Positions 32,483 through 44,139 of a stretch of DNA of 64,000 nt are shown here, one piece after another. How positions within the stretch are numbered: the stretch's first letter is position 1; the number at the start of each line of letters is the position of its first letter. Made by a program: the position numbers and the translations under genes. Below the pieces are notes generated by a model. The model was not told the DNA's origin. It searched no databases and saw only the letters and a list, made by a program, of their open reading frames with translations. Source of the DNA: Lepidurus packardi (lineage: Eukaryota; Arthropoda; Branchiopoda; Notostraca; Triopsidae). The stretch lies in NCBI GenBank assembly GCA_023053545.1, contig JAKZAN010000004.1, forward strand, positions 9,982,001 through 10,046,000. The letters run 5' to 3'.

Positions 32483-32974
32483 TCAATCCGTTTGGTTTTG
32501 AATGACGATAAGCATGTACTCTTTATCTAAGATGTATAGATATAAATAAAATGCTTACAAGTCAAAGTACTAAGCGAGGAATAATTACCAGGAGCAACCA
32601 TTATTTCATGCTTTTTGGATCTGAGTCGCAAAAAGGTCAGATCATTGGTTGGATCCAGATCTCTCACCACAGTCCTGGCTTTGTCTGCGAGCTGACTGAT
32701 AAGTCCAGCGTATTGTACAGTCGTAGCATTGTCCAGTGTCGATTTAATGGGTATTCCTGAGCAAAACAACAAGAATATTTTAGCAAAACATGGGAAAAAT
32801 TAGACGAAACCGAAAGAACCACACCTTCATTATTCACCACTACCACTCCCACAACTCCTTTATGGGATTGTATCCGCTTCAGCGTTTCTTCAATTTCCGT
32901 AGACTAGAACGAATGTAACCCAAAACGCAAATTAAATACACAAATCCAAATAACTTAACTAATTTACTCACCAT
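32483..32974 (-). CDS. robl: Dynein light chain roadblock
   Basis: Four coding exons on the minus strand: 32972-32974 (ATG only), 32825-32903, 32589-32756 and 32483-32526, giving 97 residues, the length of the fly protein. Roadblock/LC7 fold light chain bound to the dynein intermediate chain. Landmarks: [68 protein letters not shown] and the ending [13 protein letters not shown]. The donor GTGAGT directly follows the start codon. The gene is convergent with TH1, with 57 bp between the stop codons. Confidence 0.96.
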
Positions 32975-33105
32975 TTTTGCGACTTTTTCTAATACAAATA
33001 TTGATCAAACAATCTGTTTTCATTCATAAAACTGTTCATAGATGGCGAAAGTTATCCATGTTTAGGGTATAATCAGTAAAGCTCGTAATCGAGCAAGACC
33101 GCGCG

Positions 33106-33113
33106 TATCGATA
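33106..33113. promoter_or_regulatory. DRE-type element upstream of roadblock
   Basis: TATCGATA is the binding core for DREF/BEAF-type factors of insect housekeeping promoters. It lies about 130 bp upstream of the roadblock start codon, a usual distance for such promoters. Confidence 0.5.
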
Positions 33114-35560
33114 TTTGCAGTAATGGTAAATGGCCACTTGTTGATGCAGTAAAGTGCGTTTTTTCCGTTTGTGTGCATAATTAAAGCTTAGCTAAGTGAT
33201 TTAGTATACAATAAGTATAAAGAACATATTTCAACAAGCGATCCAAGTCAAGAAGCTTGTCCTGGAACGTTTGAGACCCAGATTTGGTTAGTAAAGACTA
33301 ATTTCTTTTGCAAGATTCCCGGTATCGTGAACGCCGCAGGCCATGTTGTCCTCCAGGACGCGTGACATTTCTTCTCGATGCTTCGACGCGCAGCTCAGAC
33401 CCGTCTAACTTTGCTCACTTTAATAACTTGTCCAAACATTGATTGTTCATCTTTGTCCCGTTCCTTTTCGTTCGCTATTTGCTCTTTGGCTGGGCACAGA
33501 ATCCGAGCTCATCTTTATCTCACCGTCTTCCTTGGCTATAAACAAGTATTTCTTCAAAATCTGTTAAAAATGTTAAAACCTTTCTTCGCCCTGCTCTTGT
33601 TTTTAGGTTTGCAGATTGATAATGAAGGCTTACTACAGATGATGTTAATCTTATTACGGATGATGAAAACGTTCTGTCAGGTCTGCAGTAATTGCAAGTA
33701 GTGGCGATTGTCGCGTGCGGTGTTTTAAAATAGATCTTCGGTGGGGTTGTCCTATCCAATTTTGGTTTTTGGCTGTTTTCTCTTGCGCCCCTTTTGGGAG
33801 ACGTTCGCCTTGGTGTTTATTCATGGAGGAGCTCATTACAAAGGCAGCTGGAAATTTTAGGAGTGACAGCATTCCATCTCATAACTTGGGCTGTCGTCCT
33901 GGTTGGCCTGTCGTCTTGGCTGTCTGTGTCGCTCATCTACAAGGATCAAATGAATGTTGTGACTGGCTTACGCCCCACATAACAACCTTTACTTATGAGA
34001 CAAGGGGTACTTTTCTACTTCTTTGCTTTTAACGTCGTAACCCCCATACTTCTGACGCTAGAACAATTTTGAGCCAAGTGTCTTTCCCCGCGCCCGAATC
34101 AAGCCCATGGAAAATATGCAAATTTATGACGATTTAAGGCCTTCACACAAAGAAAAATAAAGAAAAATAAGGTGAAATTCGTGGCTAGAAATAAACTTCG
34201 AAAGAAAAGGTTTAGTCTTTTGTCATGTGACAGGAATCTCTTGTTCTACTTGTCTTTTTTTCTTTGCAGAGAAAAACCAAACAGATACAAAAGGGAAGAT
34301 AAAGCGCACATAAGGAAGCTGGAGAAAGGAACTTGTAATGAGTTAAAAAGTTTGTTTCGGAGTATTACAAGCTTTTGTGTTTTGCATCTGCTCGCTTTTA
34401 GTCATTTCGTGTTGTTGCCACCAAAAGACCCCCAAAAGTCGGGTGTGAGGAATGATTGGAATCCCGGAGATCCTTTTGTCGCGGAAAATGAGCGTCTTTT
34501 GCAAGTTTATTTTTCCTGTGGACAATTTTGGTAAAAGCTCAAGTTGAGTCTTGTATTTTTTTTTCTTCATTTTTAAGGCCAAGAGTCTTGTCTTTTGTTT
34601 AAAAAAGGAAGCAAAAAAATTAAGGGTAAGATCCGCCACCTGGCAGTGCTCTGAAAGGGTGTAAATTATGCGACCTTAACACCAGAAAACGCAGAATGGT
34701 TTGCATCTTTATAAGTAAAGCTGCGTCTGATGTGTCTATTCTTAGTGTTTAGCTCGTCCTTTTTGTTGGATTTTTTAGTTGCTATTAGGAAAAAGGGGTA
34801 CAAAAAGAAAAAATACCGACTCGTTAGCCTAATGTAAGGGAGATACTTTGGTGATTTTTTTTAGGGATCCAGTAGACTTTGACGGAAGTTTGTCGTCTTT
34901 CAGAAGCTGAATTTTGTACATTTTTTTCTACTTGTCCTATTCTTCGAAAGTTTGCTTCGTGAGTTTCCTTTATAGGATTTGCGTCTTAGAATCTTAGGAT
35001 TTTTTCCTTAAAAAAAGTTTTATTTGAGGGAGGGGGGGAGGTCTCTGACGTCGCGGGGACTGGCAGTGGTCACTTATTGATCTGGCTGGTTTTTCTCATA
35101 TGTGGAAGATTTTTTCTCTTGTCTCCTAAGGAATTGTGAGCCGTTTGTGAGTCGATTCTCGGGAAAAACCTGGGATTTTTTGCGTCTTTTTCATCGCAAG
35201 TAATTCTGGCTAAATGTTTCGAAACGCTTCGAACTTGACCGTAATTCAACAGCGCGAAAGATTGGAAACTTGTCAGTATTGTGCACAAACTTGGTAAGGT
35301 CCATGTGTTTCACGTACAGGAAACCTTAAAAAACTCGTTTTTTTTCAAAAAATAAGTTGCTGTTTCATGGTAAAGGGTGAAAACACATTACGTTAAAAAA
35401 TGTATCAGATGTGAGAAAAAAATTGAAGTAAATATTTTGTTTAAGGATTATGTTTAAGTGAGCTCGAAATTAAAGTTCGTTTTACTTCAGCAGGGATTGA
35501 AAGGGAGCGTTTTAGAGAGGAATTTCCAGCGAAGGGATTGGTTGGCTTTATGACAGTTTT
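33114..35560. other. Intergenic, no gene supported
   Basis: Contains open frames around 33378-34032; one (33794-33982) would give a hydrophobic segment, but none has recognisable similarity or coherent splicing. An octamer ATGCAAAT, the core site for POU factors, lies at 34116-34123. The rest is AT-rich. Confidence 0.5.
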
Positions 35561-35830
35561 TTCGGCGCAAGTTATGGAAAATGACATGTGTGTGCCGTCC
35601 GAAGCCCCTCCCCTTTCATATGCGGACCGCTGCGCAAGGAGATGCGATTGGCACGATTGGCGTGGCGCCATATACGATGTCATATTTTGCCCTGCCTTCC
35701 ACATATGACGGAAGCCAGCCAGACTCATGTGTGGGGGAGAACATAATTTTATTAATATTCATAACGGGGCATGCGCAGTGAGGTTACCAGAGCGCTTGGA
35801 ACCCCGCCTCTTGCCATCCTAACGAAGATT
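35561..35830. promoter_or_regulatory. Candidate regulatory island
   Basis: A block of complex, non-repetitive, more GC-balanced sequence set in AT-rich DNA, with TAATTTTATTAATATTCATAA-like homeodomain words only in part (near 35740-35763). No open frame with similarity. Candidate enhancer of spalt or of roadblock (inference only). Confidence 0.3.
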
Positions 35831-38800
35831 TTGAGATGCGCAGATTAATTTTATGACTTTTTTTTTATTTCGTAGGTTATTTTCCTTGGTCTAAAGGGGG
35901 ATTTGTGTGCAATGGCGAGAGAGACTGGCAGCTGCAGCATCATTTTTTGTGTCGAGCTCCAGAGAGTGAGTGTTTAGCCCTGGATCTAACGTATTTCCTC
36001 GTGTATTTTTTTCTTTTTTCTTTTTAGGAAATATATTTATAGTCCCGGGAGTTCTGGAGAGGCTTAATAATATGTTTCCTAACTGGCTGCGACAATGCTT
36101 GGGGAACCGGGATGAGGGGGAAAAAAAAGAAAAAGAAGAGGAGAGAAGGGAGAAGGCTATTAATTTGCCAGTAAGGATTGAGGAGCTTATAGGGTAGTTA
36201 TATGTATAAGTTGGAGCTATTTTTTGGACCAATACTGGTATGGACCCAGGAGGAGGGGGGATAATGACGAGTAAGGGAGAAATGATTCGTATAGGTAAAA
36301 AGCAGAGAAGAAGCGAAAGAGAGGATGATTACGCGATTATAATTTCACACTGAGGGAGCACATTGAATGCTGAATGCTACAACGTGGAAAGGAAGGGAAC
36401 ATATGGAAAATTGGGCAAGCGGTATATTATGCTCCAGTCAACCATCATTGGCTGTGTGTTATTATGTGTGTATGCGAACGGCTAAAGTTAGAGAGTAAGA
36501 GAGAGGGAGAGAAATAAGATAGAGACGCAACATTTTGGAAGGTTAGAGATGCGGCCATAGGAGTATACATGTGTAGCGATGGACAATAGATGGGAAGTTC
36601 GATTACAGAGACAGAGTTTGAGCTTTTATCGGGAAAAAGATGGTCTTATTTTGGGTTTATGCGTCCAAACGGTTGGGAAACTATCGAGATTATGCTGCGG
36701 AATTCTATATAGGCTAAAAAGTGGAATGGATGTGCCGTTGGGAAAACTAGTTTTAGTTTCAGTCTTTTAAAGTATTAGAATTCTAGTCTTTAGTTAAACG
36801 AGTCTTGAGTTTCCTATAGTTAAACCAGTAAACATAGTAAAACGCTTAAATAGTCTTTCCTTGATTCATCGAAGTCATCATTTAACGTAGTGGGTATGTT
36901 TCACGTTGCAAACACATGGAATACTTTACTTCCGTAATTTATCCAGAAATTACTATTTCAAAATACATTCGATTAAGCAATTTTTTGGATGAATTATTTT
37001 GGATAAACTAAGGAAATTAGGTTGGTTGTTGCTCGTTTAAGCCATATAGATAAATTGGCTTTTTAGGAACTTTGGATTTTTTTGGAATAGTGTTGTTTTA
37101 ATTTTTTTAAATTTATTTTTGTAGATTTATGTGTCTGAAGATTGTGTCCAAGTTTTGCAAGGTTTATTTCATTACCTAGAGTTATAAATTGTATTTAGAG
37201 CACTTTGACGTACTAAAACTACATCGGAAGATAATTCCGCATAAAACCTTTTTGCTTGTTGTGGAATTCGTAGCTTGATAGCATACAAATGATTAGCACT
37301 GAAACATTCAGTAGGGAGAGGATTAAGGTGCGATGAAAACAATAAAACCGATCATCTTTGTCAAAATAAAAATATTTAATATATTTAATACCTTGTACTT
37401 AGTTCTTATTTAATACCTTTTATTTTTATTTTATTTTTTTGTTTTTATTTCTTGTTCTTATTTAATACCTTGCACTTAGGGTGTACTACATGATAAGACG
37501 AAAAAATCTGTAAAATTGTTATAATATTTTTATTAGTAAAGTCTTTCAATTGCCAAAGGGACAAAAGGAAACTGGGTATTCGGCATACAAGTTAGGGATT
37601 ATTCGAACAGGAGTATTATAAGTTAATTTTACGAAGACAGTTTGAAGGATTTGGAAGTTTAGGATCAATTTGGAGGACATTTTAAGCGTGGAAAGAGCAA
37701 AAGGTCAAATTTCGGTTGTCGCATTTGATAAGGAACTTGTAAGGAAGCAAGCAGTATAAGCATTTCACTTTTAGAAGGGGATTTTGATGTATATGTATGA
37801 AAAAAGGGGTACTGTACTACGTTCTTATGGCGTCGTGGGTAAATTTCCAACGAATAAATATATACGCTCGCCAAAAGAACGAAGGAAAAGCCGTTCGACT
37901 TGTGCTGTTGGAGCGATTTGGGAAGAGAAAAGAATGGCAAGCCGGAATTTATGGAGCTGAAGACCGTTTGGTATTTATGACCACTCCGTCTTATGTTTTG
38001 TGGAGTACCGAAGAAGCTCTCTATGTTCCTTTTTGCTATATAGCTTCTCTCCTTCTTTATTTTCCTGCTAAGTTATAAACAAAAGGGAGACGAGAGCTTT
38101 TAAACGTATTTAGATGCTTTTGTCTTGGGACTTTTGGAAACGAAACTTAAAAAACCTAAGAAATAGAAAACGGATAACATTAAAAAACTCATTAAATTTG
38201 AAACTCAAAATGGATCTTGTGTTATTTATTGAATTTCTTAATGATAAGGATTTGCGGAGAAGATGTTTCAACTTTTATTTTATCTTTTATTTTTTGGCTT
38301 TTTTAGTAACGAAGAGGGGAGTTAAAGGTGGTCCGCTACAAAGGTATAAAAAAGGGTTGGCTTGGCTGTTGTCACTTGTTCTAACTCGGTCTGTTTGGTC
38401 CGTAGTAATATTTCATGTCAACATGACCCATATAAATGCTTTTTTATTTTATTTTAGTTTTATTTTTGGGGGGTGGGACTGTCGTCGTAGTTGTGGGGAT
38501 GGGAAAAGGTTTTTCTTTTCTTTCGGTTTGTTTTTTGAGAAGGGGGGGGGGGGGGGGGGTTATAGAGCTCGTGTTGGACAAGCTAGACTACTTTAGGTTT
38601 ACGGCTCTCCTCCCCGGAGTCGATTTTAATGATAAAAGTCGACTAAATTAGTTTTAAGAGACAAGTTTTGAATGCTGACTGAGGATTTTTTTTAGTTGGT
38701 TTTTGAACCCAATTGGAAGCAATACTTTATCTTACAACCTGTAAGAGGGGTACAGTGAGTTAATAGGGGTAATTTACACTCTTCGTTATCGAAATTTAAG

Positions 38801-39110
38801 TCCTTCTTGCGAATAAAATCTCTTATGAAATGAAAGGACATTCTGTGGAAATCGTTTGGTAGTAAAAGAGATGTTAGGAAAGTTTTAAGAGGAAGCTAGG
38901 AAGGTTTTGCTTCAATTTTTCAGGATTGGGATTCCAGAGTTTTGCAGTAGGGGAATCAATTGGTAGAAATTATAAAAATTAGGTAAATATGAGTTTAAAG
39001 ATTTTGGCACCAGGTTATAGTGTTCGTAAAGACCGGAATTTTTTGTCGAATTTTTATATTTTTTGGGATTCCGTGAGATTTGAGAGTCTCAAGTTTACTC
39101 GACACGTATG
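35831..39110. other. AT-rich intergenic DNA with low-complexity tracts
   Basis: No gene supported. Includes TTTAATACCTTG repeats near 37378-37480 and an 18-G run at 38542-38559. Open frames here are short and lack similarity. Confidence 0.5.
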
Positions 39111-39215
39111 ATATCGATAGATAGGCGAGTTAATTGTATCGAAATCCAGGTTATTATATCGATAGATAGGCGAGTTAATTGTATCGAAATCCAGGTTATT
39201 ATATCGATCGATACG
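39111..39215. repeat. 45-bp tandem repeat with TATCGATA
   Basis: Units begin at 39111, 39156 and (partial) 39201, with the first two nearly identical. Each unit starts with ATATCGAT; the first two contain TATCGATA, the DREF/BEAF core. It may be a simple satellite fragment or a boundary-type element. Confidence 0.85.
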
Positions 39216-40561
39216 CAAATTTGCTTCTTGGTTTGAAAAGAGAAGTTACGCAATTTTGCTGGAAGTAATAAGTTTATTTATTTTTTTGGATTTACTTTCT
39301 TATTTTATTTTTATTAATATTATTATTTTATTTTATTCATTTATTTATATATTTTTTGCCAATTTTATAAGGTATACATTATAATACATAAAATTCTTTC
39401 AAGTTTAAAATTTATTACTATTTTTATGTTAAGAAATTGAACTAATTTGCATGTCAGACTAATGAAAATTATGACAACGGTTATTGAAAAATTTAAATTT
39501 TTCATTATAAATTACCACACCGATTCCAACAAAATTCTAAGAAATTTAGTAAAAATTAGAACAAAATTAACAAAATTTCCAAGAAAATTCTAAGAAAATT
39601 GTACTCCAAAAGGTCTTTAATTTTTAATAAGTAACAGTAATAACATTAATTGACATGGGTTATAAAAAAAATTATTTAGTAATTTCTGAAAATTTAACGA
39701 TATGTAATTTGATAAATAGTTCTTTTGTCAGCTATTTCATTATGGTGTGGTTTTTGGAAATCTTCTGTGAAAAAAACGTGGTATTGCAAAAATGTAAAAA
39801 AAAAATTCGAATTTTTAAGTGCGTTAGGTGAATTATAGGAAAGTAATGAAGGAGCTTTTCATACTTGGTGTATGCGATGTAAAGGAGTATAGAGAGCTGG
39901 AGGGTTACATAGGCTGTATGGAAGGACGTTAGGCCATTGAAATGCTAATGTAATTCCTCTTTAGCGACTTCCCCCTTAACCCCCCCCGCTTCATGTCCAA
40001 AGATGAATAGCGTTCGGTGGCGAAACAGATGCAGCTCATGACACGAGGTCAAAAAGTATATAGATCTACTCAACATGAAATCCCAGTCCTTTTTAGCTAC
40101 TTTCTTTCCTCCGGCCCTCCCCGCCCCCTCTCCATCCCACCCCCCCTTCCCAATCTTGATAAAGTTTCCAGAACCATTTTCCAAGCGTTTTCATCGCTCA
40201 CGACACATACGTTTCTTTCCTAGATGGAAAAATTATGCATAAGTCATTTACCTTATCTCGAATGTTACCCATTCCCCTTTTTCACCCTCGTCACCCTGAG
40301 GCAATTTTTGTCGCCTCTTTTACTTTGCGATATAAAAATCGATATAGCCAAGGATTAGTTTTCATCAGATATGCCAAAGAAAAGGACGCAAAACTTCTTT
40401 TTTTTGCCAAAATCGTGCGAAAGGGCTTAGCAAGTGCAATATATTTTTAGCTTAATTTAAGCCCAACAAATCCTCACATCCCCCTCACCCTCTCAGGCTA
40501 GGTGGGGCAAGGGGATATTTGGTTCGGACACCCAGGAAAAAAAAAAAGAGCGAGAAAAGCC
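39216..40561. other. AT-rich intergenic DNA
   Basis: No gene supported. The part near 40000-40220 is less AT-rich and contains C-rich tracts on the + strand. No conserved frame was found. Confidence 0.45.
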
Positions 40562-40590
40562 TCCCATATAGTCTAATGGTTATGAGAATG
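40562..40590 (+). pseudogene. tRNA-Glu-like 5' fragment
   Basis: TCCCATATAGTCTAATGG followed by TTA resembles the acceptor and D-arm of insect tRNA-Glu (TCCCATATGGTCTAGTGG). The match fades in the anticodon arm and no T-arm follows, so it is a truncated relic or a chance partial match. Confidence 0.4.
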
Positions 40591-41340
40591 CTGATGCGAT
40601 AGCCCATCGATATAGGGCCGGCCCACACACAAGACTTGGGCGGGCTATTTATGGAGGAATAAAAGGCAGCTCTTAAAGATTAAGGATATTGGGATCGCCC
40701 CGAATGAAAATCGATACTAGAACAGTGGTTCGCTTGGGGGGTGGAATTACTGATTTTCGCAGAACACAAAGGAAATTAAAGTTTTATGGCCTTTTCGAAG
40801 CACCTAGTTAGTTCGCTCAAATTCGCCATTCCGGTGACGTCATCACTTATTTGGCACCGTAATTTGTGATCAAATGAATTTAAAATGTTGTAAAAAATTT
40901 TAAGTATTTACTTAGAAATTTTGAATATTGCTATTGCTAGTGGGTTATAATATAAAATTAGCGATTTAAATAATTCTACTGATTTTTGCTATATTATTAA
41001 CGAATATTTTTTTTAAATTCATTCCAGCCGTAGTCTCGCGCTTATTGTCGGTAGTATAGTATTCATAGGCTATGGTAGTTGAGGATACATTATCTGCGTA
41101 TTAAGGTTGTGTGATGTTCGGTGCCAAGTATGGCCAAGTATTCGGTGCAAATGACTTATTTGGTGCCAAAATTTGAAAAAAATTTGTTTAAAGTTTTAAA
41201 TGGTGTCATTCGTTATAGATAATATGTTTCGTATTCTATTGAACTTAGATTCGAAGTTGTAATATTTTAGTGAACTTATAATCAAAGTTCTTATATTTAT
41301 TATTAATTGGTTAAAACGTAATAAATGTTTAAAAATATTG
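40591..41340. other. Intergenic between two tRNA-like relics
   Basis: No gene supported. The words GTGCCAAGTA and TTTGGTGCCAAA occur near 41120-41170, matching TTTGGCACC near 40850 in inverted form. It may be remains of an old short element. Confidence 0.35.
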
Positions 41341-41376
41341 CACAACGCAGGGTCCTAACCACTAGACGATCACGGC
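41341..41376 (-). pseudogene. tRNA-His 5' half (truncated at the anticodon)
   Basis: The minus strand reads GCCGTGATCGTCTAGTGG followed by TTAGGACCCTGCGTTGTG. This is the 5' half of insect tRNA-His up to and including the GTG anticodon. The sequence then becomes unrelated AT-rich DNA; no anticodon 3' arm, T-arm or acceptor 3' strand follows. Upstream on the minus strand GTGATC is repeated. It may be a tRNA pseudogene, an inserted tRNA half or the head of a tRNA-derived SINE. Confidence 0.7.
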
Positions 41377-41729
41377 CACGATCACGATCACGGCGCGGGT
41401 TAAATAAATTAAGAAAAAAAAATAAAAAATAAATAATATTGCAATCTGAAGTTCTCCTTCAGAATTTATTGCAGTTGAATAATTAAGATATTGCATTGAA
41501 TATTAGCTTGTTGTTTTACATACTCCATTGTATAATTGTATGCACAATCTACACTCGCGACAATTGCACACGAATTTTCGGATCATTCCAGTTGTTTGTG
41601 TGTACAAAGGGGGTGTAGACTCAAGGACTACGGACCCCGACAATAGTAAAACTGTTCCATAGCGGTTCCATAGCCTAACCTAACTCGAAATGCTATTAGT
41701 CCCTTTGAAAGATTATGGAACCTTTGTCC

Positions 41730-41866
41730 TTGTGTCGGGATCCGTAGTCCTTATGTCGCGGTCCGTAGTCCTTATGTCGGGTTCCATAGCCCTTATGTCG
41801 CGGTCCGTAGTCCTTATGTCGGGTTCCATAGCCCTTATGTCGGGGTCCGTAGTCCTTATGTCGTGT
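41730..41866. repeat. 21-bp array related to GACATAAGGACG
   Basis: About seven units of 21 bp (GTCCGTAGTCCTTATGTCG and the variant TTCCATAGCCCTTATGTCG). The core CCTTATGTC is the complement of GACATAAGG found at 57721-57800 and near 8882. CCTAACCTAAC lies just upstream at about 41673. Confidence 0.85.
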
Positions 41867-42099
41867 TGCCGTACAAGGCGCTATATTTAAAAAAAAAAAA
41901 TATTATGTTAATTGGCTTCCAAACTGCGATTCCCGAAGTACGGTGAGTACGTCACGAGTTAGTGTTGTAATCATAGGATTTTTAAAAGTTTTTTCTTGGC
42001 GAGTTTTCTGGCGAATAGGTATAAGGAAAGGTTTTTCTAGCAACTCTTTTATCCTCTTTTTTATGTCCAGTTAAATAATAGGAGGAGGTTGGTGTAAGT

Positions 42100-42223
42100 G
42101 CCACTAATTAGCCAGACGTCCGAGTACCGGCAAGGGGAGAAGCGAAAAGAATTGTGACGTGCTCCTGGACAAGAAAAATGGCCCTTGCCGGTATGCCGAC
42201 ATTGGAATGCCACTATTAGCCAT
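42100..42223. promoter_or_regulatory. Inverted repeat nested in direct repeats
   Basis: GCCACTAATTAGCCA (42100-42114) recurs as GCCACTATTAGCCAT (42209-42223). Between them TACCGGCAAGGG (42125-42136) is exactly inverted as CCCTTGCCGGTA (42182-42193). TAATTA is a homeodomain core. Candidate multi-factor regulatory element in the spalt downstream region. Confidence 0.4.
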
Positions 42224-42993
42224 TCCTGAGTTTCGGGGCCAAAGATTTTTACTTTTATTTTTAACGTATTAATGTGTCCAATTCATCTTTGTCTTGAAAG
42301 GAGTTACTCTTGCCTGCTCGTGCAGCTTATATAGAGGTAATTAAAAGGACCATTTCAAGAGCTTTCTGCCTTTCTTTGAAGGATGTGCGATATTGCTGCA
42401 TTTCTACACGTTAGAAATACTTGGGGGTGGAAGGAAGGAATAAAATGGGGTAATGGAAGCACTCGCGCCTGCCAATATCCAGAATTTATTAGTTGCAGCA
42501 GACGCTCATTAAGAACATGCCATTATAGGACCCATTTTCTCTAGTTCAGTTGTAGGGAAGGGTCAAGGGTCATTGCAGACGGGAAAAGGAGGAAGTAAAG
42601 CGCAATGCTATGACTGAAATGCCATTGTTTGGGAGTTTTTACACAGGGCCTTTTTCTTTAAAAGGACACCACAACCCCCCTTTTTTGCATTCCAGCTGCG
42701 ACAATTGTGGAACGAGCCAGGTCAAAGGCCACGTGTTTGTAAACCAAGCGAGTGCCAAGCACGTGGGCCAACTGCCCTTTTCAGACGAAGCCAATTGGAC
42801 AGAAAATTGAAGTTACACTCTGTGTTGTGTGAAAAGGATTTTTTGCTTTTTTCTATTTTCAGACAGTAATTTTGATTGAACTATGTAGATTTAGTTGTAT
42901 GTAGTTTATATTCTATGTAGTTTGCAATGTTTTCTGTAGTATTGGAAAGAAATTTGAAAGAATGTTGTTTTTATACAAATGAACAAGTTTTTT

Positions 42994-43330
42994 AGAACGA
43001 AACTTTTATTTATTTTATATTATTTTTATTGATTTTATTGATTTTTATTGTATTTATTTGTTTTATTTCTGCTCATTCTAGAGTGTTTTAGACTATTGTA
43101 TTTTGTTTTTTGCCAAAAATTAATTTTTTTCCCTTGTAAAAAAATTTTTTAAAGTCTTTTAGAACGAAACTTTTATTTATTTTATATTATTTTTATTTAT
43201 TTTATTATATTTTATTGATTTTTATTGTATTTATTTGTTTTATTTCTGCTCATTCTAGAGTGTTTTAGACTATTGTATTTTGTTTGTTTTTTGCAAAAAT
43301 TAATTTTATTCCTTTGTAAAAAAAATAGGA
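42994..43330. repeat. Tandem duplication, 167-bp unit
   Basis: Copies start with AGAACGAAAC at 42994 and 43161 and both run through TCTGCTCATTCTAGAGTG and TTTTAGACTATTGTATTTTG. AT-rich, noncoding, differing by a few small gaps. Confidence 0.9.
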
Positions 43331-43559
43331 TTCTCTTTGTACAATGTATGATTAATTTTGTGTTCATTTCTAACACTTTTTATTAAATCAAATTATTTTG
43401 AGCCGCTCGTGAAGTTATTTCTAGCATCTTCTAGAGTATCTCGGGTTTTCGAAATTCTTTGCAGACGAAATATCTTAATTTTCCCCTCTTCAAGTTATAA
43501 GATTCGCATAGTTGCCGGTGGATTTTCTAATGAATTTCATGAAAAATAATCTGGTTTTT

Positions 43560-43880
43560 TGACAAGGTTTCTGAAAGGAATCTATAGACCGAAATTTGAC
43601 GCCATTTTCTTTTCGCAGAAAAATCAACCGAAATTTTTGGCTGGCTACCATGTTCTGCGTTGTAATGTGCGTATTTGTATCGAGCAGTGGATTGCAAGAA
43701 CGAGCAAGTTTTTTTTTAGCATGTGACTGATTTGGCGGGATTTAACACGAGACAGAGCCAAATTGGGGTAGCTAAAGCCCTGTCACAAGGCGTTAAAGCA
43801 CACATATGGGCTTTGCATTTTATGCCTCGCCGCTTATATGACGTTCGAACCTTCAATTGTGGAACCTAAATTTGTCTGCT
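43560..43880. promoter_or_regulatory. Candidate regulatory island
   Basis: Complex sequence in AT-rich surroundings, including TTTGGCGGGATTTAACACG and CATATGGGCTTTGCATTTTA. No open frame with similarity. Could be a spalt enhancer. A 15-C run follows at 43895-43909. Confidence 0.3.
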
Positions 43881-44139
43881 CTGTTGTGTTTCTGCCCCCC
43901 CCCCCCCCCTAAGTAAGCTAATGTAAGCGAAGCTGGAACGAAAACCTCTTGTTTTCAAATGCTAAAAGAGAAAAGGGTTGTACGATCATATAGCTCTATT
44001 GGTTATATCATAGAGGCGTGAAATTATTCACAGCTGAGCTCCAGGATTTTTAAAAATTTTATTTTAGGTCACATTACACGTAACGACCATAGGGAGCGGG
44101 TGGAAAGGGTGTGGAAGGGTGAAGAGAGCTAAAAGGAGG

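Noticed and set aside
33378..34032. Possible small gene with a membrane segment near 33.8 kb
   Set aside because: Several overlapping frames, none similar to a known protein; no exon chain of consistent phase could be built, and the hydrophobic segment alone is not evidence.
38114..38596. 160-codon + frame in the gene desert
   Set aside because: Ends in an 18-G homopolymer, composed of low-complexity residues, no similarity.
41673..41684. Interstitial telomere repeat (CCTAACCTAAC)
   Set aside because: Only two units here, and one TTAGG plus one TCAGG at 57.8 kb; too short to call a telomere-derived tract.
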